Assembly: GCA_963755075.1 (NCBI GenBank)
Contig: CAVWKL010000160.1
Span: 1-6,087, forward strand
Direction of reading: 5' to 3'
DNA length: 6,087 nucleotides
Source of the DNA: Roseiarcus sp963755075
GTDB taxonomy: Bacteria > Pseudomonadota > Alphaproteobacteria > Rhizobiales > Beijerinckiaceae
Below the pieces are notes generated by a model. The model was given only the letters and a program-made list of their open reading frames with translations, was not told where the DNA came from and ran no database searches. The translations under genes and the position numbers were made by a program. Every line of letters starts with the position of its first letter. Within the stretch, counting starts at the first letter, position 1. Positions 1 to 6,080 of this stretch are shown here, in pieces.

Positions 1-1
1 G

Positions 2-403
2 GCTAAGGCGGTGATCGCCGCCTATCTCTCGTTTTTCCCGGTCACCGTCGGCATGGTCAAGGGCTTGCGTTCTCCCGATCCGCTGCAGCTCGATCTGATG
101 CGCACGTATTCGGCGACGCCCGCCCAAACCTTCGCGAAGCTGCGCGCGCCGGCAAGCGCGCCGTTCTTTTTCGCCAGCATGAGGATCGGCGCGGCGGCGG
201 CGCTGGTCGGGGCGGTGGTGGCGGAGGTCACCAAGAGCGAGGACGGCGGCCTGGGCGCGCGACTGCTGGCGGGCTCCTATTACGGCCAGACCGTGCAAAT
301 CTGGGCGGCGCTGTTGACCGCGGCCGCGCTGTCGGCGGCGCTGGTCGGCCTCATCGGGCTCGCTTCGCGGATCGTGCTGCGCCGCATGGCGTTCACGCCA
401 TGA
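2..403 (+). CDS. ABC transporter permease, 5'-truncated by the window edge
   Basis: This is the C-terminal part (about 133 codons) of an inner-membrane permease subunit of a nitrate/taurine/thiamin-precursor type ABC importer. The frame is open to the left edge with no stop, so the GTG at 11 is almost certainly an internal valine and not a start. The visible part begins in a membrane segment (AAYLSFFPVTVGMVKGL). Next comes the cytoplasmic EAA-type coupling loop (DLMRTYSATPAQTFAKLRAP), which contacts the ATPase, then two further hydrophobic segments (around AAAALVGAVVAE and AALLTAAALSAALVGLIGLA) and a basic cytoplasmic tail. Its coupling loop closely resembles that of the next gene, so the two are paralogues that probably form a heterodimeric channel. 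The stop overlaps the next start as ATGA, which indicates translational coupling. The ligand cannot be told from this subunit. Confidence 0.9.
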   Translation, partial: AKAVIAAYLSFFPVTVGMVKGLRSPDPLQLDLMRTYSATPAQTFAKLRAPASAPFFFASMRIGAAAALVGAVVAEVTKSEDGGLGARLLAGSYYGQTVQIWAALLTAAALSAALVGLIGLASRIVLRRMAFTP

Positions 404-1173
404 ACGGGCGCGCCGCCGATCTCGCCCCGCCGCTGCTTTTCGGCCTCGCCGTCCTGGCGTTGTGGGAGGCCGGCGTACGCCTCCTCGGCGTGCCCGCGAT
501 CATCCTTCCCGCGCCTTCGGCGATTCTCTTGCGTCTCGCGGCGTCCGTGCCGACGCTCGCTGCGGACTTCGTGCAAACCATTCGGGGGGCGCTGGCGGGT
601 TATGCGCTCGGGTCGGCCGCGGGGTTGGCGGTGGCCGTCATGATCGACCGTTCGCCGTTCCTGCAGCGCGGATTGCTGCCGCTCGGCAATTTCGTCTCCG
701 CGTTGCCGATTGTCGGCATCGCCCCGATCATGGTGATGTGGTTCGGTTTCGACTGGCAGTCCAAGGCTGCGGTGGTCGTCGTGATGACGTTCTTTCCGAT
801 GCTGGTGAACGCGACGGCGGGCCTATCCAGCGCGGGCGCGATCGAGCGCGATCTGATGAAGACCTACGCGGCGGATTACGCTCAGACGCTGCGCAAGCTG
901 CGCCTGCCCGCCGCCCTGCCGTTCGTCTTCAATGCGCTGAAGATCAACACGACGTTGGCAATGATTGGCGCGATTGTCGCCGAGTTCTTCGGCACGCCGA
1001 CGGTCGGCATGGGCTTTCGCATCAGCACCGAGGTCGGTCATTTGAGCATCGACATGGTCTGGGCGACGGTTGTCGTGGCGGCCGTCGCGGGCTCGACGTT
1101 TTACGCCATCGTGACGATGGTCGAACGCCGCGCGACGTTCTGGCACGCATCCTATCGGGCGAGGAATGGATGA
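400..1173 (+). CDS. ABC transporter permease (BPD_transp_1 family, NMT1-type importer)
   Basis: A complete 257-residue inner-membrane permease, of normal length for the SsuC/TauC/ThiX-like group. Hydrophobic segments lie at about residues 10-30, 60-81, 93-115, 122-141, 183-197 and 218-240, which suggests six membrane helices. The EAA-type loop that docks on the ATPase is at about 150-174 and reads DLMKTYAADYAQTLRKLRLP. The ATG at 400 overlaps the upstream permease stop (ATGA) and has no good Shine-Dalgarno of its own, so it is probably translated by coupling; the N-terminus matches the family start. With its upstream paralogue it would form the channel of the importer, and the binding protein encoded from 1259 would deliver the ligand. 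The ATPase is not in the window. The family assignment is firm and the substrate is unknown. Confidence 0.93.
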   Translation: MNGRAADLAPPLLFGLAVLALWEAGVRLLGVPAIILPAPSAILLRLAASVPTLAADFVQTIRGALAGYALGSAAGLAVAVMIDRSPFLQRGLLPLGNFVSALPIVGIAPIMVMWFGFDWQSKAAVVVVMTFFPMLVNATAGLSSAGAIERDLMKTYAADYAQTLRKLRLPAALPFVFNALKINTTLAMIGAIVAEFFGTPTVGMGFRISTEVGHLSIDMVWATVVVAAVAGSTFYAIVTMVERRATFWHASYRARNG

Positions 1174-1262
1174 GCGGCATAGCCGGGCGAGCGCGCGTCG
1201 CGGCGCCCGACGTTTGGCCAAGCGCTGACGGGTTTTTGCAGCAGAGGAGAGTAGTTCGATGA
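1170..1262 (+). CDS. possible 30-codon coupled ORF between permease and binding protein
   Basis: A short ATG-to-TGA frame fills the gap between the permease and the binding protein. Its ATG overlaps the permease stop as ATGA (1170-1173), and its TGA overlaps the binding-protein start as ATGA (1259-1262). The predicted peptide begins MSGIAGRARV, is arginine-rich, and matches no family I know. A weak GAGGA at 1161-1165 lies 4 bases before the ATG. If it is translated, its main role may be to carry ribosomes from the permease to the binding protein. It may equally be chance: an open frame of this length is unremarkable in GC-rich DNA, and the binding protein has its own good ribosome binding site. 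Confidence 0.2.
   Translation: MSGIAGRARVAAPDVWPSADGFLQQRRVVR
1184..1209 (+). other. intercistronic stem-loop before the binding-protein gene
   Basis: CGGGCG at 1184-1189 pairs perfectly with CGCCCG at 1204-1209. An inner GCG (1191-1193) can pair with CGC (1199-1201) to extend the helix. No U-tract follows directly; the TTTTT near 1233 is more than 20 bases downstream, so this is unlikely to be an intrinsic terminator. In many importer operons a hairpin next to the binding-protein gene raises the level of that part of the mRNA, because the binding protein is needed in excess. That role is inferred here. Confidence 0.35.
1243..1249 (+). promoter_or_regulatory. ribosome binding site of the substrate-binding protein
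   Basis: AGAGGAG lies 9 bases upstream of the ATG at 1259. It supports that start, and its quality contrasts with the second permease of the same operon, which has none. This fits a periplasmic binding protein made in excess over its membrane subunits. Confidence 0.6.
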
Positions 1263-2251
1263 ATAAGACTGTATTCGCATGGGTGAGCGCCGCAGCGGTT
1301 TTCGCCGTCGGTGCGGCGCACGCGGCCGATACGGTGACCTTGCAACTCAAATGGGTCACCCAGGCGCAGTTCGCCGGCTATTACGTCGCCAAGGACAAGG
1401 GCTTCTACAAGGAGGAAGGGCTCGACGTGACGATCAAGCCGGGCGGGCCCGACATCGCGCCCGAGCAGGTGCTCGCCGGCGGCGGCGCCGACGTGGTGGT
1501 GGACTGGATGCCGGCCGCGCTCGCGGCGCGCGAGAAGGGCGCCGCAATGGTCAACATCGCCCAGCCTTTCAAGCACTCGGGCCTGGAGCTGACCTGCCGC
1601 GCCGACACCGGCATCAAAACGCCGGCCGATCTCAAGGGCCGAACGCTCGGCGTTTGGTTCTACGGCAACGAGTATCCGTTCCTCAATTGGATGAGCAAGT
1701 TGGGTTTCAAGACCGACGGCTCGCCCGAAGGCGTCAAGGTGCTCAAGCAGGGCTTCAACGTCGACCCGCTGTTGCAGAAGCAGGCCGATTGCATCTCGAC
1801 GATGACCTATAACGAATATTGGCAGGTCATCGACGCCGGCTACAAGCCTAGCCAACTCGTCGTGTTCAAGTACGAGGATCAGGGCGTCGCCACGCTCGAG
1901 GACGGCCTCTATGCGATGGAAGACAAGCTCAAGGATCCCGCCTTCGTCGACAAGATGGCGCGGTTCGTCAAGGCCTCGATGAAGGGCTGGGCTTACGCGC
2001 GCGCCCATACCGACGAGGCGGTCAAGATCGTGCTCGACAACGACTCGACCGGCGCTCAGACCGAACATCACCAGACGCAGATGATGGGCGAAATCAATAA
2101 GCTGACCACAGGTTCGGACGGTCGGCTGGACCAGGCGGACTACGCCCGCACGGTCGCGACGTTGCTCACCGGGGGTTCTGACCCAGTCATTTCCAAGGAG
2201 CCCGTCGGCGCCTACACTTACGTCATCACCGACAAAGCCGGGATCAAGTGA
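1259..2251 (+). CDS. ABC transporter substrate-binding protein, NMT1/THI5-like
   Basis: A 330-residue periplasmic solute-binding protein. Residues 1-23 form a signal peptide: MNK, a hydrophobic core, then AHA before Ala-Asp, with cleavage likely after residue 22 or 23. The mature part opens with TVTLQLKWVTQAQFAGYYVA (25-44) and continues with KDKGFYKEEGLDVTIKPGG, both typical of the NMT1/THI5-like family (ThiY, RibY and related binding proteins). Other typical parts are the glycine-rich VLAGGGADVVVDW (71-83), the LKGRTLGVWFYGNEYPF stretch (125-141) and the MTYNEYW region (182-188). Known members bind formylaminopyrimidine or hydroxymethylpyrimidine thiamin precursors, riboflavin, or other pyrimidine-like compounds; which one applies here is not decided by the sequence. 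The cysteine cluster of yeast THI5 is not present, so a pyrimidine-synthase role is unlikely. It sits 85 bases after two permease genes and is followed by a strong terminator, so it ends the operon. Confidence 0.92.
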   Translation: MNKTVFAWVSAAAVFAVGAAHAADTVTLQLKWVTQAQFAGYYVAKDKGFYKEEGLDVTIKPGGPDIAPEQVLAGGGADVVVDWMPAALAAREKGAAMVNIAQPFKHSGLELTCRADTGIKTPADLKGRTLGVWFYGNEYPFLNWMSKLGFKTDGSPEGVKVLKQGFNVDPLLQKQADCISTMTYNEYWQVIDAGYKPSQLVVFKYEDQGVATLEDGLYAMEDKLKDPAFVDKMARFVKASMKGWAYARAHTDEAVKIVLDNDSTGAQTEHHQTQMMGEINKLTTGSDGRLDQADYARTVATLLTGGSDPVISKEPVGAYTYVITDKAGIK

Positions 2252-2286
2252 CGGCCTGATCGGCGGGACTTTCCCTGCGCTTGCAC

Positions 2287-2318
2287 GACGCGGCGCCGCA
2301 ACGGCGCCGCGTCCTTTT
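2287..2318 (+). terminator. Rho-independent terminator of the importer operon
   Basis: A perfect 12-bp stem pairs 2287-2298 with 2302-2313 around a CAA loop, and CTTTT follows directly. The U-run is short, but the stem is long and almost all G-C. It lies 35 bases after the stop of the binding-protein gene and marks the end of that transcript. It therefore separates the importer from the downstream small gene and xylB. Confidence 0.88.
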
Positions 2319-2372
2319 CGGCCACGGAGCCGGTTCCGCGCTGCACGGCCGCCTTATCTTCGACTCGATCGC

Positions 2373-2399
2373 TCGTTAGACATTCGTCTAATGAAGACG
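2373..2399 (+). promoter_or_regulatory. palindromic operator-like site before the small gene
   Basis: TTAGAC (2376-2381) and GTCTAA (2386-2391) form an inverted repeat around ATTC. One wobble and two further pairs extend it to 2373-2394. A second, overlapping inverted repeat uses the same right arm: CGTCT (2385-2389) with AGACG (2395-2399). TCTAAT at 2387-2392 differs from a sigma-70 -10 box by one base, although no good -35 is visible at the right distance. The size and spacing suit a dimeric repressor of TetR or similar type; no regulator gene is in view to name it. A site here would control the 118-residue protein and probably xylB. Confidence 0.5.
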
Positions 2400-2403
2400 A
2401 TGC

Positions 2404-2413
2404 GGAGGAGGAG
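2404..2413 (+). promoter_or_regulatory. strong purine-rich ribosome binding site
   Basis: GGAGGAGGAG ends 3 bases before the GTG at 2417, and its first GGAGG lies 8 bases before it. It is the best Shine-Dalgarno sequence in the window. It fixes GTG 2417 as the start and is the main argument that the small ORF is a real gene. Confidence 0.65.
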
Positions 2414-2416
2414 CCC

Positions 2417-2773
2417 GTGACGGCATTGCGTGAGATCGTCCGAACTTGTTCCAATGCCCATGTGGCGCATGCCGCCCTCGCTTCGATCGGCGGGGAGTTC
2501 GCCCGACGCTTCGCCGCCGACGCCTCGCGGCGCGATCTGCCGAGCGGCGTTTTGGCGGCCAGGCTCGTCCGCGCCTTCGCCGACAACGCCGACGGCGAAG
2601 ACTGGGATCAGGTCGGCGTGGCGATTCGCGGCGCCGACCAGCCGATCCTCTCGGGGTTGCGCTATATCCTGGACCGCGGCCTGCGCGCCAAGACCGGCGC
2701 GCGCGATGACTTGCCCCGTGAAACCCCGCCGGCATGGATTTGCGCCTCGCGCGGAGAATGCTGGGGCGAATAG
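2417..2773 (+). CDS. small hypothetical protein (118 aa), upstream of xylB
   Basis: I do not recognise this protein. It starts at GTG 2417 behind a very strong Shine-Dalgarno, with an operator-like palindrome just upstream. Codons up to about residue 90 mostly end in G or C, as in the neighbouring genes, which supports real coding; the last 25 or so are less clear. The sequence looks soluble and mainly helical, with alanine- and arginine-rich helices (about 15-52) and a conserved-looking core ending in GADQPILSGLRYILDRGL. There is no signal peptide and no membrane segment. Three cysteines occur, two of them in the tail (WICASRGECWGE). It is co-directional with xylB and ends 66 bases before it with no convincing terminator between, so the two may share a transcript. 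A regulatory or accessory role to the kinase is possible but not shown. Confidence 0.6.
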   Translation: MTALREIVRTCSNAHVAHAALASIGGEFARRFAADASRRDLPSGVLAARLVRAFADNADGEDWDQVGVAIRGADQPILSGLRYILDRGLRAKTGARDDLPRETPPAWICASRGECWGE

Positions 2774-2839
2774 GCGCGCGTTCGCCGACCCGGCGGTTCG
2801 GCGCTTGTCGCAGCCGGAATTTTCCGCGACATTCGCGCC

Positions 2840-4321
2840 ATGATTGCGCTGGGCATCGATTGCGGCACGTCGGCGTTGAAGGCCGTGCTGGTCGACGCGG
2901 ACGAGGCCGTCTTGGCTTCGGCCTCGCGCGCCTACCGGCCGGACCATCCTCAGCCGCTGTGGTCCGAGCAGGATCCCGAGGTGTGGCGCACGGCGATGTT
3001 CGCCGCGATCGGCGATCTTCGGCATAGCGCGCCGGCGGCGATGAGGGCCCTGCGCGCGATCGGTTTTTCCGGGCAGATGCACAGCGCCGTGCTGCTCGGC
3101 CGCGATGACCGCCCGCTGCGGCCGGCGATGTTGCACAACGACTCGCGGGCCTTCGCCGAGGCCCATGAGCTTTGGGAGAAGCATCCCGACCTCGCGCGCC
3201 TCGCCGGCGTCAAGCCAATGGCGGGCTTCACCGCGCCCAAACTTCTTTGGCTCCGCCGCCACGAACCGCACGTCTTTGCGCGCGTCGCGTGCGTACTGTT
3301 GCCTAAGGACTATCTGCGCCTGGCGCTGACCGGCGAAAGGCGCACCGATATGAGCGACGCGGCTGGGACTTGGTGGCTCGACGAAGCGGAGCGGCGCTGG
3401 TCGCCCGACGCGCTCGCGGCGAGCGGCGTCGACTCGACCTGGGTTCCGGAGCTCTGCGAGGGATCGGAGGCGGTCGGACGCCTCGCGCCTAGCGTCGCCG
3501 ACGAACTTGGCTTGCCACGCGACGTCGTCGTCGCCGCCGGCGGCGGCGATGCGGCGGTCGGGGCGATCGGGCTCGGCGCCATCCGCCCCGGCGACGCCTT
3601 CGTTTCGCTGGGGACGGCGACGCAACTCATCGTCGCTTCGGACCGCTATCGCGCCGCCCCGGAAAGGCTCGTGCACAGTTTCGCCCATGCGCTGCCCCAG
3701 CGCTGGTACCGCATGGCGGCGATGCTCAACGGCGCTGGGGCGTTGGCCTTTCTCTCGCGCCTCGTCGCCTGCGATGTCGCCGAGCTCGAGTCCGAGGCGG
3801 CGAGCGACTATCGCGGGCCCGGCGAGACGATTTTCCTGCCCTACCTCTCGGGCGAGCGCACCCCGCACGACGATCCGCACGCGCGCGGCGTCCTCTTCGG
3901 CCTCCGCGAAGGCGCCTCGCGCGCCGATTGCGCGCGCGCGGTTATGGAGGGCGTCGCCTTCACCCTCGCCGACGCCAAAGACTGCCTCGAAGCCGTCGGC
4001 GATTCCTTCGACCGGATCGGTCTGATCGGCGGCGGCGCGAAGAGCGCGCTGTGGACGCGCATGATCGCCGCGGCGCTTCGGTGCGAGGTCGTGCGCTACC
4101 GCGGCGGCGAATCCGGGCCCGCATTGGGCGCTGCCCGTCTGGCGCGTCTCGCGGCGACCGGGAAAGCCCCCGAAGACTTGTGCAAGCCGCCGAAGATCTC
4201 CGACGTCACGTCTCCCGATCCGAAGCTATCGCTAGCGTTCGCCGGCGCCCGCGAGCGTTTCGTCAGCCTTTATCGCGCCCTGAAGCCCGAATTTCTCAGG
4301 GCCGCAGCCGATCGCGCCTGA
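2840..4321 (+). CDS. xylB: xylulokinase (FGGY carbohydrate kinase)
   Basis: A 493-residue cytoplasmic kinase that should convert D-xylulose and ATP to D-xylulose 5-phosphate, feeding the pentose phosphate pathway. The whole length follows E. coli XylB. It has the N-terminal phosphate-binding DCGTSALK (7-14, with catalytic-site Asp7), PLWSEQDPE (39-47), the sugar-binding GQMHS (78-82), GFTAPKLLW (129-137), LLPKDYLRL (153-161), MSDAAGT (171-177), GGGD with the presumed catalytic base Asp237, HSFAHALPQRW (279-289), PYLSGERTPH (334-343) and the C-terminal ATP-side GGGAKSALW (397-405) and GPALGAARLA (426-435). The ATG at 2840 places the DCGT motif where the family has it, although no good Shine-Dalgarno precedes it. 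Unusual points: the family ILWNDGR motif reads MLHNDSR (97-103), GGGDNAAG reads GGGDAAVG, and SLGTSG reads SLGTAT. Catalysis should be intact, but substrate preference may differ. No xylose isomerase or xylose transporter gene is in the window. Confidence 0.93.
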   Translation: MIALGIDCGTSALKAVLVDADEAVLASASRAYRPDHPQPLWSEQDPEVWRTAMFAAIGDLRHSAPAAMRALRAIGFSGQMHSAVLLGRDDRPLRPAMLHNDSRAFAEAHELWEKHPDLARLAGVKPMAGFTAPKLLWLRRHEPHVFARVACVLLPKDYLRLALTGERRTDMSDAAGTWWLDEAERRWSPDALAASGVDSTWVPELCEGSEAVGRLAPSVADELGLPRDVVVAAGGGDAAVGAIGLGAIRPGDAFVSLGTATQLIVASDRYRAAPERLVHSFAHALPQRWYRMAAMLNGAGALAFLSRLVACDVAELESEAASDYRGPGETIFLPYLSGERTPHDDPHARGVLFGLREGASRADCARAVMEGVAFTLADAKDCLEAVGDSFDRIGLIGGGAKSALWTRMIAAALRCEVVRYRGGESGPALGAARLARLAATGKAPEDLCKPPKISDVTSPDPKLSLAFAGARERFVSLYRALKPEFLRAAADRA

Positions 4322-4368
4322 GACCGCGCGCGGATCGCTGCGACGGTCAGGCGACGTCGCGCGCGGTC
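4322..4368. terminator. inverted repeat between convergent genes, possible bidirectional terminator
   Basis: GACCGCGCGCG at 4322-4332 is perfectly complementary to 4358-4368, giving an 11-bp stem with a 25-base loop. It begins right after the xylB stop and reaches into the last codons of the convergent DUF3141 gene, whose stop is at 4347-4349. Its position suits a two-way transcription stop. However, neither side has a T-run and the loop is large, so it may only block 3' exonucleases or help Rho. Confidence 0.4.
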
Positions 4369-6080
4369 GGACTCTCGGCCAGCGGATCCGGCCTGGCCGC
4401 CGGCAAGAGGAGGCCCGGCAGGCCGAGCGCGGCGTGGAACCGCTGCACCATCTGCAGCGTCTTGGGCTCCATTTCCTCGATCGAACCGGCGATGAACTCG
4501 ACGACTTCGATCGCTTTGCGGCGCTCCGTCTCGGTCGGCAACAGGTCGCGCAACGTTGCGATCGCCTTTTCGGGCTCGAACTCGATGATGATCGATTGCT
4601 CGTGGATCAGCGCGGCGCGGCGGTCGGCGCCGAGCGAAGCGAACGGCTCGTCTTTGGTGAGCACTTTGGCGGAACGCTCGAGCCGGTCTCGACGCACCGT
4701 GGCGCGCGATTCGGCGAGCAGGATGAGCATACGGATCACCGCCTCCTCGAAGCCGCCGCGGGCGATGCCCATTAGGGTCGCCTGTACTTCGGGCAGGAAG
4801 CGCAGCGCCTTGGGGTCCTTGCGCGTGCGCTCGAAGGCGAGAGGAGCGCCTAGGCGCGTCATGACCGGCGAGCCGTAAATCGTCAGAAAACTCGCTTCAA
4901 AGAGCGCGTCGCGCACGTCGCGCGCGAAGTCGAAGGCTTGGACGACGCTCGCCGCCCAGAGCTTCTCGGCGGCGAGAAACGGGTTGGCGGGGTCGGCCGG
5001 CTTGCGAGCCTGGGTTGCGGCCTCAGCCGCCGCGCGAACCCCGCTCATCATCGGATTGGCGTCGCCGAACATCAGCCGCTGAACCCGGCTCGGGTGCAGG
5101 CGGCGCAAAGCTTCGGCGACTTGCGGCGTGACCATCGCTTGCACGAAGGGGCGCACGCCAAGTTCGTACATTTCGGTTCCGAGCTCCGAAAGTCGCTCGA
5201 CTGCGGCGAAATCGCGTTCGGCCGAGCGATCGTTCTCGTCGATGGCGAGAATGTCCGCGATCTTGCGCTCGTGGAAGCTGACGACGAAGTGCGCGTTGAC
5301 CCCTTCGCCGATCTGCTCGTCGATCGTCATCTCATAGAGACCCGGCGCCAAAGCCTCGATCGTCTTCATCGTCGAGGTGACTTCGGTGTGCTCCTTCTTC
5401 GCGATCGAGGAAGAGACGAAGATGCCGAGGTGCCCGACCTTGTCGTGGACCATGTAGATAATCCGCTGCCCGCGAATCTTGATTTCCTGCTCGTCGGCGT
5501 AGGTGTCGACAATCCAGTTGAGCGCCTGCTGCGGCGGCGTGATGTTGTCGCCCCAGGAGGCGAATACGATGATCGGCGACCGGATCGTCTTGAGGTCGAG
5601 GTGGCGACCGTGCTCGATGCGCGCCTCGCCGCGCGAAAGCCTATTGCCGATGAACAGCTGTTCGACGATCCAATGGATCTCGGCTTCGTTCATAAAATGA
5701 AGGCCGCCCCACCAGCGCTCGAAGTCGAGGAAACTGCCCCGCGCGCGTTCCGGATTGGCGTAAAGATCGAAGTACTTGCCGAAATAATTCCGGCCCGGAT
5801 TGAGCATCTCGAAATTCGACACGAGGTAGGCGCCGTCGAATTGGCCGTCGCCGAGGTCGGCAAGGAACAACGCCGGCAGGACGCCGCCGAGCAGACCGCC
5901 GTTGTAACGCATCGGGTTTCGCCGAGCCTTGGCCGATCGAAGTTCGGATAGCGGTCGACATGTCCGCCAGCGGCGGCCCGCCACCGACACCCAGGAAGAT
6001 GTCGCGGTACCGCCCGCCCAACCGCGGGCGGCCGAGGCTCCAGAGATGCTGGAGTAACAGCACTTGAGTCGGCACCTCAA
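4347..6080 (-). CDS. DUF3141 domain protein (PHA-synthase-like alpha/beta hydrolase), N-terminus lost
   Basis: From residue 55 on, the product follows the DUF3141 family, large proteins (about 750-800 residues) distantly related to class I/II poly(3-hydroxyalkanoate) synthases. Recognisable parts are NPMRYNGGLLGG (55-66), FDGAYLVSNFEMLNPG (81-96), ERWWGG (121-126), RSPIIVFASWGDNITPPQQALNW (starting at 167), VGHLGIFVSSSIAKKEH (215-231), VTPQVAEALRRLHPSR (317-332) and the helical C-terminus. Asp178 and His217 sit where PHA synthases have their catalytic Asp and His. The nucleophile region (a GNCQ-type elbow in intact relatives), and the roughly 250 N-terminal residues around it, are not encoded in this frame. 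Residues 1-54 do not resemble the family and use atypical codons, and the TTG start at 6080 has no ribosome binding site. The gene is therefore truncated, frameshifted or joined to foreign sequence near 5918; ATG 5912 is an alternative start for a shortened product. Its function is not established, even for intact members. Confidence 0.8.
   Translation of the reverse strand: MRCRLKCCYSSISGASAARGWAGGTATSSWVSVAGRRWRTCRPLSELRSAKARRNPMRYNGGLLGGVLPALFLADLGDGQFDGAYLVSNFEMLNPGRNYFGKYFDLYANPERARGSFLDFERWWGGLHFMNEAEIHWIVEQLFIGNRLSRGEARIEHGRHLDLKTIRSPIIVFASWGDNITPPQQALNWIVDTYADEQEIKIRGQRIIYMVHDKVGHLGIFVSSSIAKKEHTEVTSTMKTIEALAPGLYEMTIDEQIGEGVNAHFVVSFHERKIADILAIDENDRSAERDFAAVERLSELGTEMYELGVRPFVQAMVTPQVAEALRRLHPSRVQRLMFGDANPMMSGVRAAAEAATQARKPADPANPFLAAEKLWAASVVQAFDFARDVRDALFEASFLTIYGSPVMTRLGAPLAFERTRKDPKALRFLPEVQATLMGIARGGFEEAVIRMLILLAESRATVRRDRLERSAKVLTKDEPFASLGADRRAALIHEQSIIIEFEPEKAIATLRDLLPTETERRKAIEVVEFIAGSIEEMEPKTLQMVQRFHAALGLPGLLLPAARPDPLAESPTARDVA

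Noticed and set aside
1..400. TPP or FMN riboswitch for the importer
   Set aside because: The left edge falls inside a permease gene, so the operon leader is outside the window; no thi-box or RFN-like sequence was seen inside it.
1184..1237. Hairpin plus the TTTTT near 1233 as an intrinsic terminator between permease and binding protein
   Set aside because: The T-run is over 20 bases from the stem, and the genes clearly belong to one importer.
462..1262. 266-codon plus-strand frame overlapping the second permease
   Set aside because: It is an arginine-rich out-of-frame shadow of the permease. Only its last 30 codons (from ATG 1170) are considered separately.
1022..2071. 349-codon minus-strand frame opposite the permease end and binding-protein gene
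   Set aside because: It is antisense to two well-supported family members. Its His/Arg/Val-rich composition is that of a shadow frame.
2781..2797. Small hairpin (CGCCG/CGGCG) between the small gene and xylB as a terminator
   Set aside because: The stem is only 5 bp plus wobbles and has no adjacent T-run; it is expected by chance at this GC content.
2354..3880. 508-codon open frame on the minus strand opposite the small gene and most of xylB
   Set aside because: It lies antisense to a clear xylulokinase, is rich in Arg, Ala and Gly without any recognisable domain, and is a typical GC-rich mirror frame.
3928..4878. 316-codon plus-strand frame spanning the xylB end and the convergent gene
   Set aside because: It is arginine- and serine-rich, overlaps xylB out of frame and then runs antisense to DUF3141; no domain is visible.
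4938..5951. 337-codon plus-strand frame opposite DUF3141
   Set aside because: It is the complementary frame of the conserved DUF3141 coding region, with no motif of its own.
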